In this document: positions 52,550 to 64,000 of the stretch, piece after piece
Numbering within the stretch: position 1 is the first letter of the stretch
How the letters are laid out: each line of letters begins with the position of its first letter
Assembly (NCBI GenBank): GCA_023101725.1
Contig: JALJCO010008721.1
Coordinates: 124,001 to 188,000 of the forward strand
Source: Atherinomorus stipes
Lineage: Eukaryota; Chordata; Actinopteri; Atheriniformes; Atherinidae
Length of the DNA: 64,000 nt
Direction of reading: 5' to 3'
Position numbers and translations under genes: made by a program
The notes under the pieces: generated by a model
The model's database searches: none
Told to the model about the DNA's origin: nothing
What the model saw: only the letters and a program-made list of their open reading frames with translations

Positions 52550-55500
52550 CTAAATGACAGACATGGTCACCCTCCCTCATGTTTGATGGGGAGTAACGCA
52601 GTCTTTCTCTGTTACACACTCCCCGTTACTTTGCGCCTGCCACGTGCGCTCTGATGCAGAAATATCAGCACTTTTATTTTGACAAGGTATCGGTCCCATT
52701 TTTACCCAGTAAGCGTGGACTTTAGGCCGGTCAAAGTTTTCCCCAGAGGCCCGGGTCACCGCTAATGTGCCATCTCGTCCCCCCTCCTCTCACTCTCTGA
52801 TGCGTGTGTCTCTGTCGCTACCCCCCCCCCCCCCCCCACCTCTGTATTCCTCTCCTGTGTCCGTTACCTCTGGCATCAGCGTGGGCGTCGCTGCCCTCCT
52901 CAGTGGGTTAGATGAGCGGTTTCCTCTGCCGTGGCAAGTTATTCCTCCTCTGCTCTGTTTGTCCGATATTCCTTCTGTCCCCGATACGAACTCACAGACA
53001 TCAGTGAACTGAGCAGCAGCAGCGTCCAGTTTTGTCACAGACAGCAGAAATCTTCATGAAATAAACGTGACTTCTTATTCACTTATTACCACAATTAAAG
53101 TTTTCCACCCCTGTTCCAACCATAGATATGTATAATGGCTAAATCTCTTATGGCAGCTTGCTGGACGGCATCACCGGCGGCCATCTTACCACAGTCCAGC
53201 TCTCTCTCAGGCCCTATGATTTCTGAATGAAGGAGAGTGATCTCCGTAAACACAAATAATCTTACTTCACTGAAATCTTGACGGATTTACAAACGGTTTG
53301 GTTTCTTACAAGCGTTATTAATGTGGCTATAACTCTGGATGCTTGAACATGTTGAAATTGCAGCATTTCTTTTTGAAAAATGACTTAATCATGTAGTACA
53401 GTTGCATTACGGCTAATACAGCTACTTGCGTCAGTAATGAAGGCTGAGACCACAATTACATCTTTAATTAAATAGCAAGGTTTAAGTACATTCAGTGACG
53501 ATTTCATGATAAACCCTTTTGTTTAAATTACCGTCTTTGGTTGTAGTGTGATTGGAGTGCGTTTCCCAAAACCATTGTTGCTAAAGTAATGTAATTTTCC
53601 AAACTATGTTGCTAACAGTTTAGCAACTATGGTTTCAGTAAACACATGGACTAGTAATTTCTGGACTCTTTCAGAAAATATCCAACTCTCATCTGTTCTA
53701 ATTACACATTTACAGAAAGGCTCCCCAAGCACGGTCTAGTTGCGGCGTTTGACCAGATTAGTCGATACCGACATGAGCAAAATTACATCGGTTAAAGACA
53801 CACAACAGAACTTGTAGCAGTTTTCTCAGTGACACGCCCCCTATCGACGGCTAAACTAGCATCCATCTTGTATTGTACCTGTACTGCGATTCACTCCAGC
53901 CAGTAAAAGACAGTCTTATCTTGACTCTTTTTCTGTCCCTTCCTCTCTTCCTCCGGCAATGCTTCCTTGTGTTTCTTTACCAAATCTGACATGATGCACG
54001 TTCAAAACACCCGCTGTGTTCATATCTGGTTCACTTCCGTTTGCTAGTAAGTGACACGGTGCGCAAACAATAGTCAGCTGCAACGTCACAGTTGCCTCCC
54101 GGATGGGAAACTTACATAGTGCTGTTTCTAAACCCCAGGACGCCTCTGGGTAGTGACGTCTCAAAGATGCGCATAATGAATGTTGGTGTGACATCAAAAT
54201 GAGTCAGAAACTCATATTTTTAAGGTCTAAAAGTTCTGTTGTGTGTCTTTACAGCTGTACATTTTGGTGTCAGTAAATTTTTGTTTTATCGCCAAGCCCA
54301 ACTTTGTAATTTTATCTGCTAAAAGTGCTATTAAAATTAATGTTACTAACTCACTGCCTCGTGTATTTTTCTTTCTTTTTGTACTTTTTTTTTTCTTTTT
54401 ATTTAGCCTTTCACTCATTTTTACCCCCTCTGTTTTGTTGGTTTTATTATTTTTACTGAAATCTCGTGTTTCTTGTCTTTCTGGGGTTTCTCTGGGTCTT
54501 CAGGGTCCCTGTAGTCGAGTTCTCCAAACAAACAACTTGTTTTACATGTTTTTTTATTGTGCAGTTTGAATCTCCCTCCTCTGTTATGTTTCTACCAAAG
54601 GTTGTTCAGTTTGCTGACAGTTGAAATGTTGTTTAGTAAAACTCCGGCCTTCCCCTTTAAAGTCTGGTGGTCTCAGAGCTCTGCAGCTCAGCCCTCCTCT
54701 CACTCTCTCCAGCCCATGAATAATAAAAATCTGAGCTGAATTATTAATGCAGATTTTTGCACACAATCTGCAGGGGCTATTATCCAGATCTGTGATGGAT
54801 CTCATTTACTTCTGACAGATTAGATGGATCCACACTCCGGCTCTGTTGAAGGAAGCCGACCTGCTGCCGTGATTACAAAAAGATAATCTGCCGTCGTCTT
54901 CATCAGCGCTGAGCGGAAAGGTTAGGATAAAATTCTCCATATGAATGAGACTGAGGTTTGTTTTCCTTGAACGCTGAGTGGCAGAAATGTCAGCTCCCTG
55001 GACGGACAGAGGGGGGGTCCAGAAGGCTCAGGGGGTTCAACGTGAGGCCCCTCCCCCTCCATCTGTGAAAGGTCGAGGTTCAAGCGGCACAGTGGAATAA
55101 GCGCTCACATCTCCACTTATTTTCTGAAAGCCCACAAACGAGGTAATCCTCTGATTTGACACCTCCACCAGACGCTCATTACTCGCAGCACTTTGCGAGC
55201 AGCAGCTGCTCAAATTTCATGTCAAGACGAGTTTCCTTCTATTTCATTTAGACAAAATATGAAGTATACAAAATATGGAGCTAAATTAGAAGGAAGACTC
55301 ACAACAACAACACAAAACCCCAGATCCTCCACATCGACATCCCTGGACCAAACAACCTGAAAATGGCTCCATAAAATAAAAAGGTGCTCTTTCTGTTAAC
55401 TGTGTGAAGTAGAAATTTTCCAAATAATTTTTTTTTTGCTATTTTTAAAGAAGAAATACAGAATGTTTGCTGTGATGATTTCCTCTGCTGCACGTCACAG

Positions 55501-55810
55501 ATTGTTCTGTAGAGTCATACGGTGGCTGTTAACAGCTCTAATGAACTTTTCTGATCCACAGCTGATGTTTCTGGTAAATATTTCAAGTTACCATCAGAAT
55601 TTTCTCTCAGCAAATTACCTTTGGGGTAAATAATCCTGATTATCAGTACAACTAAATGCATTTAATCATGGAAGTTAATTTAAATTGTTGTAATTGAAAT
55701 GCTGAACAACGTTCCATCAACCTTCACATTTCCAACAAGCGACAAAGTAACCAGCCTTGTTCTTTACACCATCCCACCACCATGTTGTGCTTCCTTTAAA
55801 CTTCACCACA
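52550..55810. other. Non-coding sequence, no gene seen
   Basis: A C-run lies at 52821-52838. 54660-54960 is non-repetitive and AT-word rich (CCATGAATAATAAAAATCTG, GATTACAAAAAGATAATCTG) and could be a regulatory element. No splice-bounded coding frame was recognised. Confidence 0.3.
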
Positions 55811-55814
55811 GTGG

Positions 55815-56240
55815 AGACGTACTTCTCGAGAGCGGTCTTGGTCTTGAGACCGGTCTGGAGACCACTTTTTCATGGTCTTGGTCTTGTCACTGCCTCGGCA
55901 GTCTTTGGTCTGGGTCTTTCTTGGTCTCGGTTTCTCGGTCTTGCAGTATCTCGGACTGGCCGAGCAGTCTCAAAGAGATTTGTAACCTATAATGTCCAGA
56001 CAGGCACCGTTTTTTTTTTTTTAAATATCATTACACGCCCCCTTCAAGTACCAAATAATAAAATCTCATATTTATACTACGCAAGCTGAACCCAGTATGG
56101 TGCTTAGGTTCTACAACTCATACAAAATGGTAAAAAAAATTGTTTTTTTGGTCTCAAGCTGAAGTAGTCTTGGTCTTGATACTCTGGTCTTGGAAGTGTC
56201 TTGGCCTCGGTTTAGGTGGTCTTGACAACATGTCTACAAC
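55815..56240. mobile_element. Fish MITE rich in GGTCTTGG
   Basis: Begins ACGTACTTCTCGAGAGCGGT and ends GGTGGTCTTGACAACATGTC. The body has many GGTCTTGGTCTTG repeats on both sides of an AT-rich centre. A common fish non-autonomous element; ends are approximate. Confidence 0.55.
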
Positions 56241-56396
56241 GGTGTGCCATGCTGCAAGATTCATACCAAACCCAGTAAATAAACGCCAGTACTGTTGATA
56301 CCCATACTGTTTCATTTAAAATGGTTAAGTATTGTCATGGCAGAAATGATGACTATTATGAGCCATGAGTCAAGGTTCATATGCAGTTTATTATAA

Positions 56397-56442
56397 AAAC
56401 AAACAAACAAACAAACAAACAAACAAACAAACAAACAAAAAA
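56397..56442. repeat. (AAAC)n microsatellite
   Basis: About 11 AAAC units. Confidence 0.9.
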
Positions 56443-56524
56443 ACATAAATAGGGTGAGTATGGGTAAAGTGGGACAGTTGTCACAAACACTAGGTGCAAC
56501 TTAGACACATCATCAGTGTTGAAT

Positions 56525-56655
56525 CCTGGGTTCATTGGCGTCTCACAACAGACACCCTCGCCTAGGTGACCCAACCGGGGTTGATCAGGCCCCCGGCTTG
56601 TGTCTACGTAGCCTGTGTAGCCCACGGATCCCCCCGCTTGATCCACAGCCATCTT
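56525..56655. repeat. Interspersed repeat fragment
   Basis: GGTGACCCAACCGGGGTTGA, CAGGCCCCCGGCTTGTGTCT and CCGCTTGATCCACAGCC are familiar from fish repeats; the family is not certain. Confidence 0.4.
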
Positions 56656-56659
56656 GGCA

Positions 56660-58990
56660 CCACATATGCCATCTTTACGTGTTTACTTCTGTTACTAAAA
56701 ATCATCATTGAGCTCATCATAGGGCAGCATGAGATTAAAACCAAAGGTTCTGTGTGGATGATGTGGATGTTTGGTTACATTTTCAGAAAGTGTCCCAGTT
56801 TACCCATATTCACCCTAATGAATGTAGTTGATGAAGGAGAGGAAGTGAGAAGAATAAAACCGCCTGCAGCAGGAAAGATGTGTTCAGAAGATCAACAGAC
56901 ATTCTGAAGGGACTCTAGAGGACGAGTCAGCAGAGAGGGTTTTATTCTGAGGTCGTCCAGGAGAATGGCTTCTGGCCAGGTCGCTTACTTTAGCCTGTGA
57001 AGGTCTTCCGTCGGTGATCAGCACCCGTCTATCTTCCTAATGGACTACCGGCATCTGTATGCAACCTTTGGCGTGTGAGAACCAGATTATGACTAATAGT
57101 CATAGTCATAGTTTACAATTTTGAAGCCGTAAGAGACAGATCTTTGAAAAGAGCTGGATGTCCCATCACTGCAGAGAACATCAACAAAACGCATCAAAAA
57201 CACCACAAAAAATGAATAAAAATAAAAATGAACCACAAACGGACACAGTCCTCATCATCCCTACTTCCTGCTGACCTCCACTGCTTCCTCCTTTTGTCCT
57301 CCTTCCTGAAACCCAAACGTTTTATTCCTGTAAAACCACATCACAGCTTTGGCCATCTGTCCTCAACATAATCATATTTTCAAAACGAGATCAACACAAA
57401 TTCCGAAAGAAAAAGCCACAGTCGTCAAGGATATACCCGCCTATCACCCGGTAGCTGCTGGGAATGAGTGGGGATGGGAAAGGTATGGATGCACAAAAGA
57501 ACAGAAACCGGGTTCAAAATGAAACTGAAAATAGTGACAAAACTAAGAATGTAAGAGAGTCTTTGCAGTCATTTTGTGTTTATGGATGAAATTATCTAAT
57601 TAACCTATTGTAAGATGTCACTTTCACTCTTGCATGTCCTTAATCTTTCTCTTACATATTCTGATGTTGATTACACGCCATGTGTAAGGCCGTATCTGGA
57701 CGGGTCTTATTTGGAGCCAGTCTCGTAAACTGTTTAAAACATGCTGTACCCAACCAAGGTCAAAGCTCTGCAGACAACTTAGAGGAGAAAGTCTCTGTCC
57801 GCTTGCATTTGCTAATGTTCTTAATTACTTTGCCAAAAGATCTATTCTTTTATTCTTTCTCATCAGGCTTTTGGTAATTCTTTATTTTTTCCCACTTTAT
57901 CACTTTTTATTCAGGCCCTTTTTTTCTGTTTGTGCTTTTATGTGTCAAAAAATGCTAAATAACTTGAATAATTTTGTTCTTAAAAAGAAAAAAAATGCAG
58001 TACAGATTTGATCAATCTAGATTTGAAGCTTGAGAGACGTTAAAAAGCTAAATTTTCAACAGATCTGATGTGAAGCACCATCTTGACATCCAGAAATAAA
58101 ATGTGTAGAGTTTTCAGTCAGAGGATGACGGCTGGTTCTGATGGATCCGTTCATGGATGCAGCTTTTAAAGCGGCGTCACCGCCTCCGATTGTCTGAAAC
58201 GTCAGATGATCGTGGCTGTTTCCTGGATTCATTAAGAACATTAAGAGATGAACATTTTCTTTAGTGATGAAGAGGGGATGAGCACCTCTCCACCTGGAAG
58301 CTCCTTCCTCCTCTTCTTCATCCTCTTTGCAGATTATCTCTCAGCTGAGCCCCTTCACCTCCTCCAGTTTTTAACCAGCAAAAGAGGACTCGACAAAATC
58401 AGCTGACAGCCGGCGAGCCTGATTGTTGTGTGTCTGATCACAGCCGCTGTTAAAACTTCCACAGCAAATCACAGAGAAGAGGCAGCTCCCTGGAGAGAGC
58501 CGACAACAGGAAAAAACGAAAAGCATCAATTAAGATGTCAGAGGAGGAGCAGGAACTGCTCTGCTCCCAAACTTTGCCACATCCTCGCTGGAAATGTGGA
58601 AAAAAAAAAGTGCTCAAATCCTCTGAAATACAGAACAGGTGTCATTTATCTCTCAGAGCGTCTGAGGACATCTGACAGAGTTTAAGACTGTTCAGGAAAG
58701 TTCTCGCAGACAACGTGTCCAAGAAGAAAGTTTTTGAAGAAATTTTGAAGCCTGATGAAGCAGGAAGAACCCGTCAGAAGGTCCTGCTGGGAGCGTGAGC
58801 TCATTTTCAGTTTAAGAAGTTTTTACTTTCATTGTCAGTCATACTTCTGAGGAGCTGTAACCTCCACCACATACCAGCTTCATCATTTCAGCCTTGTTAG
58901 GGATTTAGGATTCTCTTTAAGTGGGGAATTAAACAGAATAATACTTTATTAAACCCCTAAAAGATAAATATTTTCTTTCCAAGTATGGAA
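56660..58990. other. Non-coding sequence, no gene seen
   Basis: Moderately AT-rich; no transposon ends, tandem arrays or coding exons noticed. Confidence 0.35.
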
Positions 58991-59209
58991 GGATGACTTA
59001 GATGAACAGGGTGATGTTTATCATTGTGTAGCATCTCCTCTTCTTCTAACAACAGTCCATAAACGCTGACCAGTTGCTGGAGTTTTAGGAGAGGAATGTT
59101 GTCCCATTCTGGTCTGATGCAGGATTCTAGATGCTCAATAGTCCTGGACCTACTTTACTAAGGTTTTGGTATGATGATGTTTCATAGGTTTTTAATTGGT
59201 GAAAGGTCT

Positions 59210-59559
59210 GGACTGCAGGCAGACCAGTTCAGCACCCGAACTCTGGACTGCAGGAAGACCACTTCAGCACCCGAACTCTGGACTGCAGGCAGACCAGTTC
59301 AGCCCTCGGACTGTGGACTGCAGGAAGACCAGTTCAGCAGCCAGACTCTGGACTGCAGGCAGACCAGTTCAGCAGCCTGATTCTGGACTGCAGGCAGACC
59401 AGTTCAGCAGCCTGATTCTGGACTGCAGGCAGACCAGTTCAGCAGCCAGACTCTGGACTGCAGGCAGACCAGTTCAGCAGCCTGATTCTGGACTGCAGGC
59501 AGACCAGTTCAGCAGCCTGATTCTGGACTGCAGGCAGACCAGTTCAGCACCCAGACTCG
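59210..59559 (+). repeat. 35-bp minisatellite, 10 units
   Basis: Units begin with GGACTGCAGG at 59210, 59245, 59280, 59315, 59350, 59385, 59420, 59455, 59490 and 59525, an exact 35-bp period. Variants alternate CAGGCAGACC/CAGGAAGACC and a variable segment (CACCCGAACTCT, CAGCCTGATTCT, CAGCCAGACTCT). 35 is not a multiple of three, so long frames across it are chance. Confidence 0.95.
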
Positions 59560-60421
59560 ATCCATGTACTTTCCAGCATTGATGGAGCTTCCATAGCTTC
59601 GCCATAGACACAAATGCAGCCCCGTCCCACCAGAGATGCAGCTGTTCAACCGTCCACTGATAACAAGCTGGATGCTCCCGACCCTCTTTAGTCTGCAGGA
59701 CATGGCCTCCATGCTTTACACAAACATCCTCACATTTTCATCCATCTGACCTCAGAACAGTTTCCACTTTGCCTCAGAGCATTTTAAATGAACTTTGGTC
59801 CGAGGAAGACGGATGGTGGTGGTTCTGGATCCTGTTCACATATGGCTTGTCCTCTTCATGACAGCTTTAACCTGCATGTGTGGATTTCAGGGTGAACCGT
59901 GTTAACAGACAGAGATTTCTGGAAGTCTTCCTGAGTCCATGCAGTGGTTTCCAGTAGAGAATCATGTCTGCTTTTAATGCAGAAGATCACCAGCATCCAG
60001 TTTAGACCTTTAACCTTGTTCTTTAGCTGATAAGAGATTCCTCCTGATTCTCTGAATCTTTTGACAATAGACATTGTAGATGGGATCTTCAAAGGTTTCT
60101 GTGTTTCAGTGTTACTGTATTTCTTCTCTAGATCAGTTGTTGGTGCTAATGTGTTCAACAGATTTCACATGAATGCAAATCAATTTATCTTCTACTCATT
60201 GTCTCTGATTCTGGGACATTTTTGTGACAGTTATTTCACAACTGTCGCTTCCAAAATTCATAATGAAGAAACTGTTATCATTTTTTACATTTTTATATAT
60301 GTAATTTGTTAAATGGTAAATTCTTTCCCAAAGTACACTCAACATATTTCATGCATAATTTTACTCAGCGAGACTTCACGATTATTTTTTATTTCTGCAC
60401 ATAAGTTGTAACGGTTCTGTA

Positions 60422-60780
60422 AGTTCAAGTTCAAATTTATTTATAGAGCACACTTCACAACAATCAACTGATCGCCCAAGGTGCTTAACAATAGACAAAC
60501 ATGGCACAAAGTGCCAAAAACACTTGAAACTCAACAGCAGAGACCAATGACAGCACAAATGATAAAATTAAGACTTTAAATTTAAAAAAACATATGTTAA
60601 AAACAGGGGGGAAACCACAAAACGGCAAACATGATAAAAATAGAATTCCCCAAAATTAAAAATATAAAAATATAGATAAAAAGTGAATAAGTGCTGACTT
60701 AAACATGGTGACAGACTCAGCAGATCTGACAGACAGTGGCAGTGCGTTCCATAGACTGGGGGCCACAACAGAACAACAGT
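60422..60780 (-). mobile_element. LINE 3' end, nested
   Basis: AGTTCAAGTTCAAATTTATT at the left is the reversed 3' tail; CCCAAGGTGCTTAACAATAG and GTGCGTTCCATAGACTGGGG follow. It interrupts the surrounding DNA element. Confidence 0.6.
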
Positions 60781-60975
60781 CGTGGCAGTAACAATAAGTT
60801 GCTGCCATAAAGTTTCAAAATAAGCTAATATTTTCTATGAAATGGTAAAATGTTCCAGGTTCAACATCTGATGTGCCGTGTATGTTCCACTGGGAAGAAA
60901 ATTTGGGTTGAGATTTGCAAATCTTGTCTTTCTGTTTAAATTTTCTTTCCGGAATTGGTATAGAGGGGCAAAAAA

Positions 60976-62290
60976 GAAAAATTTCTGAACATTGTTGTTA
61001 TTAATCAGTCAAATAGTAATAGTAAAATCAAATATGTCAATGGTAATTTAATAAAAAGTGAAACAAAATATTAGAATACAGAATCAGTCAGCAAGAGTCT
61101 AACTTCCTGTGACAGTTTAGACTTAATGATGTATTTACTGTAAAGTCTGAGCTGGAGGGCTTCAAAGAGAACTGAGCTTTCCCACGACCACAAAGGGTCA
61201 AATATGCTTTAAATTATTATAAATTGTAATTCCCAGGATTTACACATGATCCATGAAGTCATTGGTTGGGAGGAGGATGGTCTTTTTAGGTCCAGAACTG
61301 ACTGACTGATGCAACTCCACTCAAGTAAATGTTGAAATATGTTGCAGATAATATGAAAAAACAAAGACGCCCTAAAAGTTCTTGCAAGCTGAAGTCTGTC
61401 AACTCAAAAGGTTATTCCTTTTACACCACATTACCGGAGATTTGTTCAACTTAGAGCTCCGGTTGCAGGTTTTTATGGGCTCATGAGAGAACTGAACATT
61501 TCTGTGTGGGAAGAAAAATACTTTTCGAAACAAAAGCTGACAGTAGACACATTTTGATTAGCTGCAATGAAAAGGCTGAAGGTCTGCAGTAAATGTGAGC
61601 TCTGAGTTCTGTGGGTGTCTGTTTTCACAGATCCAACCTGGATTAAAATGCAACTTTAAAGGTTAAAGGAAAATGCGAGCCTGAGTCGAAGAGCAGATGT
61701 TGCTTATCATGGGGCTCTTGTCAAAGATCAGTCAGAGAGGCAAACCTGAAGCTGCTCTGTTTTTTCAGAGCAAATCATCAGCCTTTAATAGTTTTTTAAT
61801 GAGTTTGTAGAATGCGCTCTGGCGACAGTCTAATAAAGGACAAGCTTTGCACGGAGACTCAGGCTGAATAATGTATAAGGGCAGAGGTAGCTCTAATGAA
61901 AAGATGATGAGAGGCATTCCTGAGAGAGGGAGAGAGGAAAGGTGCCAGGAAAAGTTAAAAGAGAGGCCCAATTAATCTTCATGTGCTTACAGAAGAAATT
62001 AAACAAAGGTGGGAAAAAGGGCGAGGCAGCGAATAGCAGTTTGAGGAAGAAGCAGCAAGACACGTCGAGGTGAACAAAGAGACTGCCGTCTGTGTTATTT
62101 AATTTTCACTTTCAGTCAAAGGAGGTGACGAAAATACGGTAAAAGAAAAGAAAGAGGAAAGAAATGACACCTGGGGCCAGACGAATGAAACTGTGTGCAG
62201 GCAAAAATGCAGAAATGTGCACACACACATTTATTATCTCCATATTTATAAAGCCAAGTGTACAGAAGCTTCTCTTTTATAATCATGAAT
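60976..62290. other. Non-coding sequence, no gene seen
   Basis: 61790-61930 is non-repetitive (TTTTTTAATGAGTTTGTAGA, GGCTGAATAATGTATAAGGG) and may be regulatory. The remainder is featureless. Confidence 0.3.
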
Positions 62291-62294
62291 CTAC

Positions 62295-62690
62295 AGCGGA
62301 TACAAAAATTCACATCCCTGTTGAAATTGTTAAAAATTAAACTGAGACAAAGCTTTTCCCACCTTTAATGTGACCTTTATTAACCTGAACAATACACCTG
62401 AAAAACAAACTTAAAAAAACACACAAAATTAGTTGTATAAGTCCGAACGACATACCCACAGTGAGGCACGGTGGTGGCAGCATCATGCTGTGGGGTTGCT
62501 CTTTATCATCTGGAACTGAGGCATTATGGAGGGAATTCTGGAAAGTTTTATAAACCAATCCCTTATAGACCCAAACCTTTAGGTGTCTGTTGCGAAACTG
62601 AAGAGCAATTTTGCCTTTCCACATGACAATGACCCCAAACAGACGTCCAGATCTACAAAAGACATGCTTCCTCAGAGCTCGAACCACAGG
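62295..62690 (+). pseudogene. Tc1/mariner transposase fragment
   Basis: In the plus strand [14 protein letters not shown] (about 62460-62505) is the conserved block of Tc1-type transposases just after the second catalytic residue. Further on ATGACAATGACCCCAAACAG encodes the H-N-D-P-K-Q motif with that Asp. Frames are broken. The left edge (AATTCACATCCCTGTTGAAA) may be the TIR. Confidence 0.65.
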
Positions 62691-63260
62691 CAACTGGACT
62701 TCTTTTTGTCTTTTAAGAATGTTTCACCTCTTTTGTCCGAAACTCTTCTTCAGGTCTAAACTGTCGGGTGAAGAGTTCCAGGTTTGCTGACCCATCCAAC
62801 CACCCTGTGGGGTGTTAGGATCGCTGACCTGCTTGACCAATATGTGATCTGGTCACCGGACCAGGTGTGACTGGCTTAGAGACTGTCTGCATAGGAGTGT
62901 CAAGGCTGAACTGATGATGCCTGAGGATACCTTCACTGTTCAATGGTAGTTTTTCCTACTTAACATAGATGGCTTTCAAACCATCTGTCTTTTCTGTCCA
63001 AAATATGCACAATACTGTCCCCAAAAGACTGTCCATTGTCCTTAAGATGCAAATGGACTGTTGGATTTTGACCAGAAGAGCTAATCTTCTTTGTTACACC
63101 ACACCATTGGGTTGGGTTCTTACTATACATAGAGGTCTGAGCACTCCTTCCTGTACTCGGCCTCATATACAGCTCCACTCCTCCAGTGGTTGGCTGTTTT
63201 ATCTCTCAGGTGGACCAGTTTCTCCCTCAGTGTGTACTTAGGTTTGAAAGGAACGTGAAT
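62690..63260 (-). pseudogene. Penelope-like GIY-YIG remnant
   Basis: On the minus strand a frame reads SSGQNPTVHLHLKDNGQSFG and DSIVHILDRKDRWFES. I recognise this (family: HLHLK-GHSFED-VHILDRE-RWFERGVKEAI) as the C-terminal part of fish Penelope-like or similar GIY-YIG-bearing retroelement proteins. The typical 3' phrase (reverse of CAACTGGACTTCTTTTTGTC) follows at 62690. Stops and frameshifts are abundant. Confidence 0.55.
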
Positions 63261-64000
63261 GTTATTTTTGGAAAAGTTTTTCAGACACTCCCCATATGAA
63301 ATGAGTGTTTGTGTCTGTTCTTTATCTCTTCATTTTTCTCCTTGACTGTTTTCTGCTGACTTGAACTTAAAACCCCATCATTATTAAAAGCAAGAACAAA
63401 AAAAATATTCGGAGCCGGTTTACCAGAACTAAGGTTTGGACCAGATTTTTCTGGCTCAGGTTTTTTAGTAAATCGTTCAAATATCTGGAGCAGAAAAACT
63501 AAATGTTTAGTTTGAACTTTTAGGATGGAAAGCAAACCATACCTACAGAAGATGGTGTCAGCAGATCGGGTATATATTTTGAACTTTTCTTAAAGTAGTC
63601 TTCAGGAATAGATGTGCAGGCTTCTTGAAGGAAATTCCACAGCTCTTCTCTGGACGCTGGCTGCTGCACACTCACAGATTTATGACTTCATAAAGCAAAA
63701 CTGAATCAATTCTGTTTGTAATTTTAAAAAAAAATGAACGGCCAAAAGAAATTAGTAAAAAAAAAAGAATTCTAAAAAACTACAAAGACACATAAAAGAA
63801 AACTTTGAAATGCAAAAAAGACAGAAAGATGCAAAGAAAGAAACCACAGAAAGAGTCTTACATAAACATAGTGGTAGTACGGAGGGCCATGCCTTTCATG
63901 AAGCTTGTTGCATCAGAATGAGTCTTCGTGCCATCATTTAAAAACTGACATGAGCAAACATCCCGCGAGATCTCTGCAGTGCCAGTGTGATCGATCCATG
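63261..64000. other. Repeat-like right edge
   Basis: AATAGATGTGCAGGCTTCTT and ATTCCACAGCTCTTCTCTGG (63607-63650) are phrases of a common fish DNA element; the rest is A-rich. No gene seen up to the window end. Confidence 0.35.

Larger units (their letters stand above)
59000..60975. mobile_element. Dead fish DNA transposon carrying a minisatellite
   Basis: A long non-coding body of a high-copy fish element: GTTGTCCCATTCTGGTCTGA, TTCATCCATCTGACCTCAGA, CACTTTGCCTCAGAGCATTT, TTTCCAGTAGAGAATCATGT, GATTCTCTGAATCTTTTGAC. The end near 60905 has TTGAGATTTGCAAATCTTGT, as in the terminus at 22505. It is split by the LINE tail at 60422-60780 and expanded at 59210-59559. Superfamily not certain. Confidence 0.55.

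Noticed and set aside
55757..56089. 110-codon frame with GLVTASAVFGLGL-like text
   Set aside because: Product of GGTCTTGG repeats inside a fish MITE.
59171..59582. Two overlapping repetitive frames (69 and 128 codons)
   Set aside because: They run through the 35-bp tandem array, whose period is not a multiple of three and which is open in several frames by chance.

Overview
This window is vertebrate nuclear DNA, almost certainly from a teleost fish. Two fish-type protein genes with introns are recognisable: the start of tmed9 and a complete tmem216. The rest is dense with teleost interspersed repeats (L2-type LINEs, tRNA-derived SINEs, Tc1/mariner, hAT, piggyBac and TTAA-type DNA transposons, long dinucleotide runs). 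There is no prokaryotic or organellar signal, no rRNA, no free-standing tRNA and no CRISPR array. Identities come from reading translations and matching family motifs by memory; no search was run.

Left part (0-3.3 kb): the first two coding exons of tmed9 lie on the minus strand (ATG at 3119, second exon ending at 1722). The gene runs out of the window on the left. Its putative promoter, just right of the ATG, carries a CCAAT box and a ZNF143/THAP11-like motif.

6.5-17.3 kb: tmem216 (ciliary transition-zone tetraspan protein) lies on the plus strand in five exons with very large, repeat-filled introns. An RFX X-box-like palindrome sits 16 bp before the start codon, as expected of a ciliary gene. 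The 10-nt first coding exon does not join exon 2 in frame, so the true 5' structure is unresolved.

17.3-64 kb: no further convincing host gene. This stretch holds an L2-type LINE with a perfect 36-bp hairpin at its 5' end, a solo LTR with a 4-bp target duplication, a stack of nested DNA elements (23.2-27.0 kb), a piggyBac deletion derivative, Tc1-like MITE families, a 35-bp ten-copy minisatellite grown inside a dead transposon, and a Penelope-like GIY-YIG remnant. Several non-repetitive AT-rich stretches could be non-coding regulatory sequence, but conservation cannot be judged from one sequence.

Most interesting: two unrelated-by-sequence but architecturally identical ~1.1-kb elements (5249-6339 and 41558-42714). 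Each has terminal inverted repeats flanked by AT, a THAP zinc-finger exon running inward from one end, and the N-terminal exon of a YqaJ/SWIM-type nuclease-like gene running inward from the other. They look like internally deleted copies of a two-gene THAP plus YqaJ transposon (ISL2EU-like). A third THAP remnant and a stray YqaJ-family exon lie in tmem216 intron 2, and a possible fourth THAP start lies in a TTAA-flanked element at 23.8-25.2 kb.
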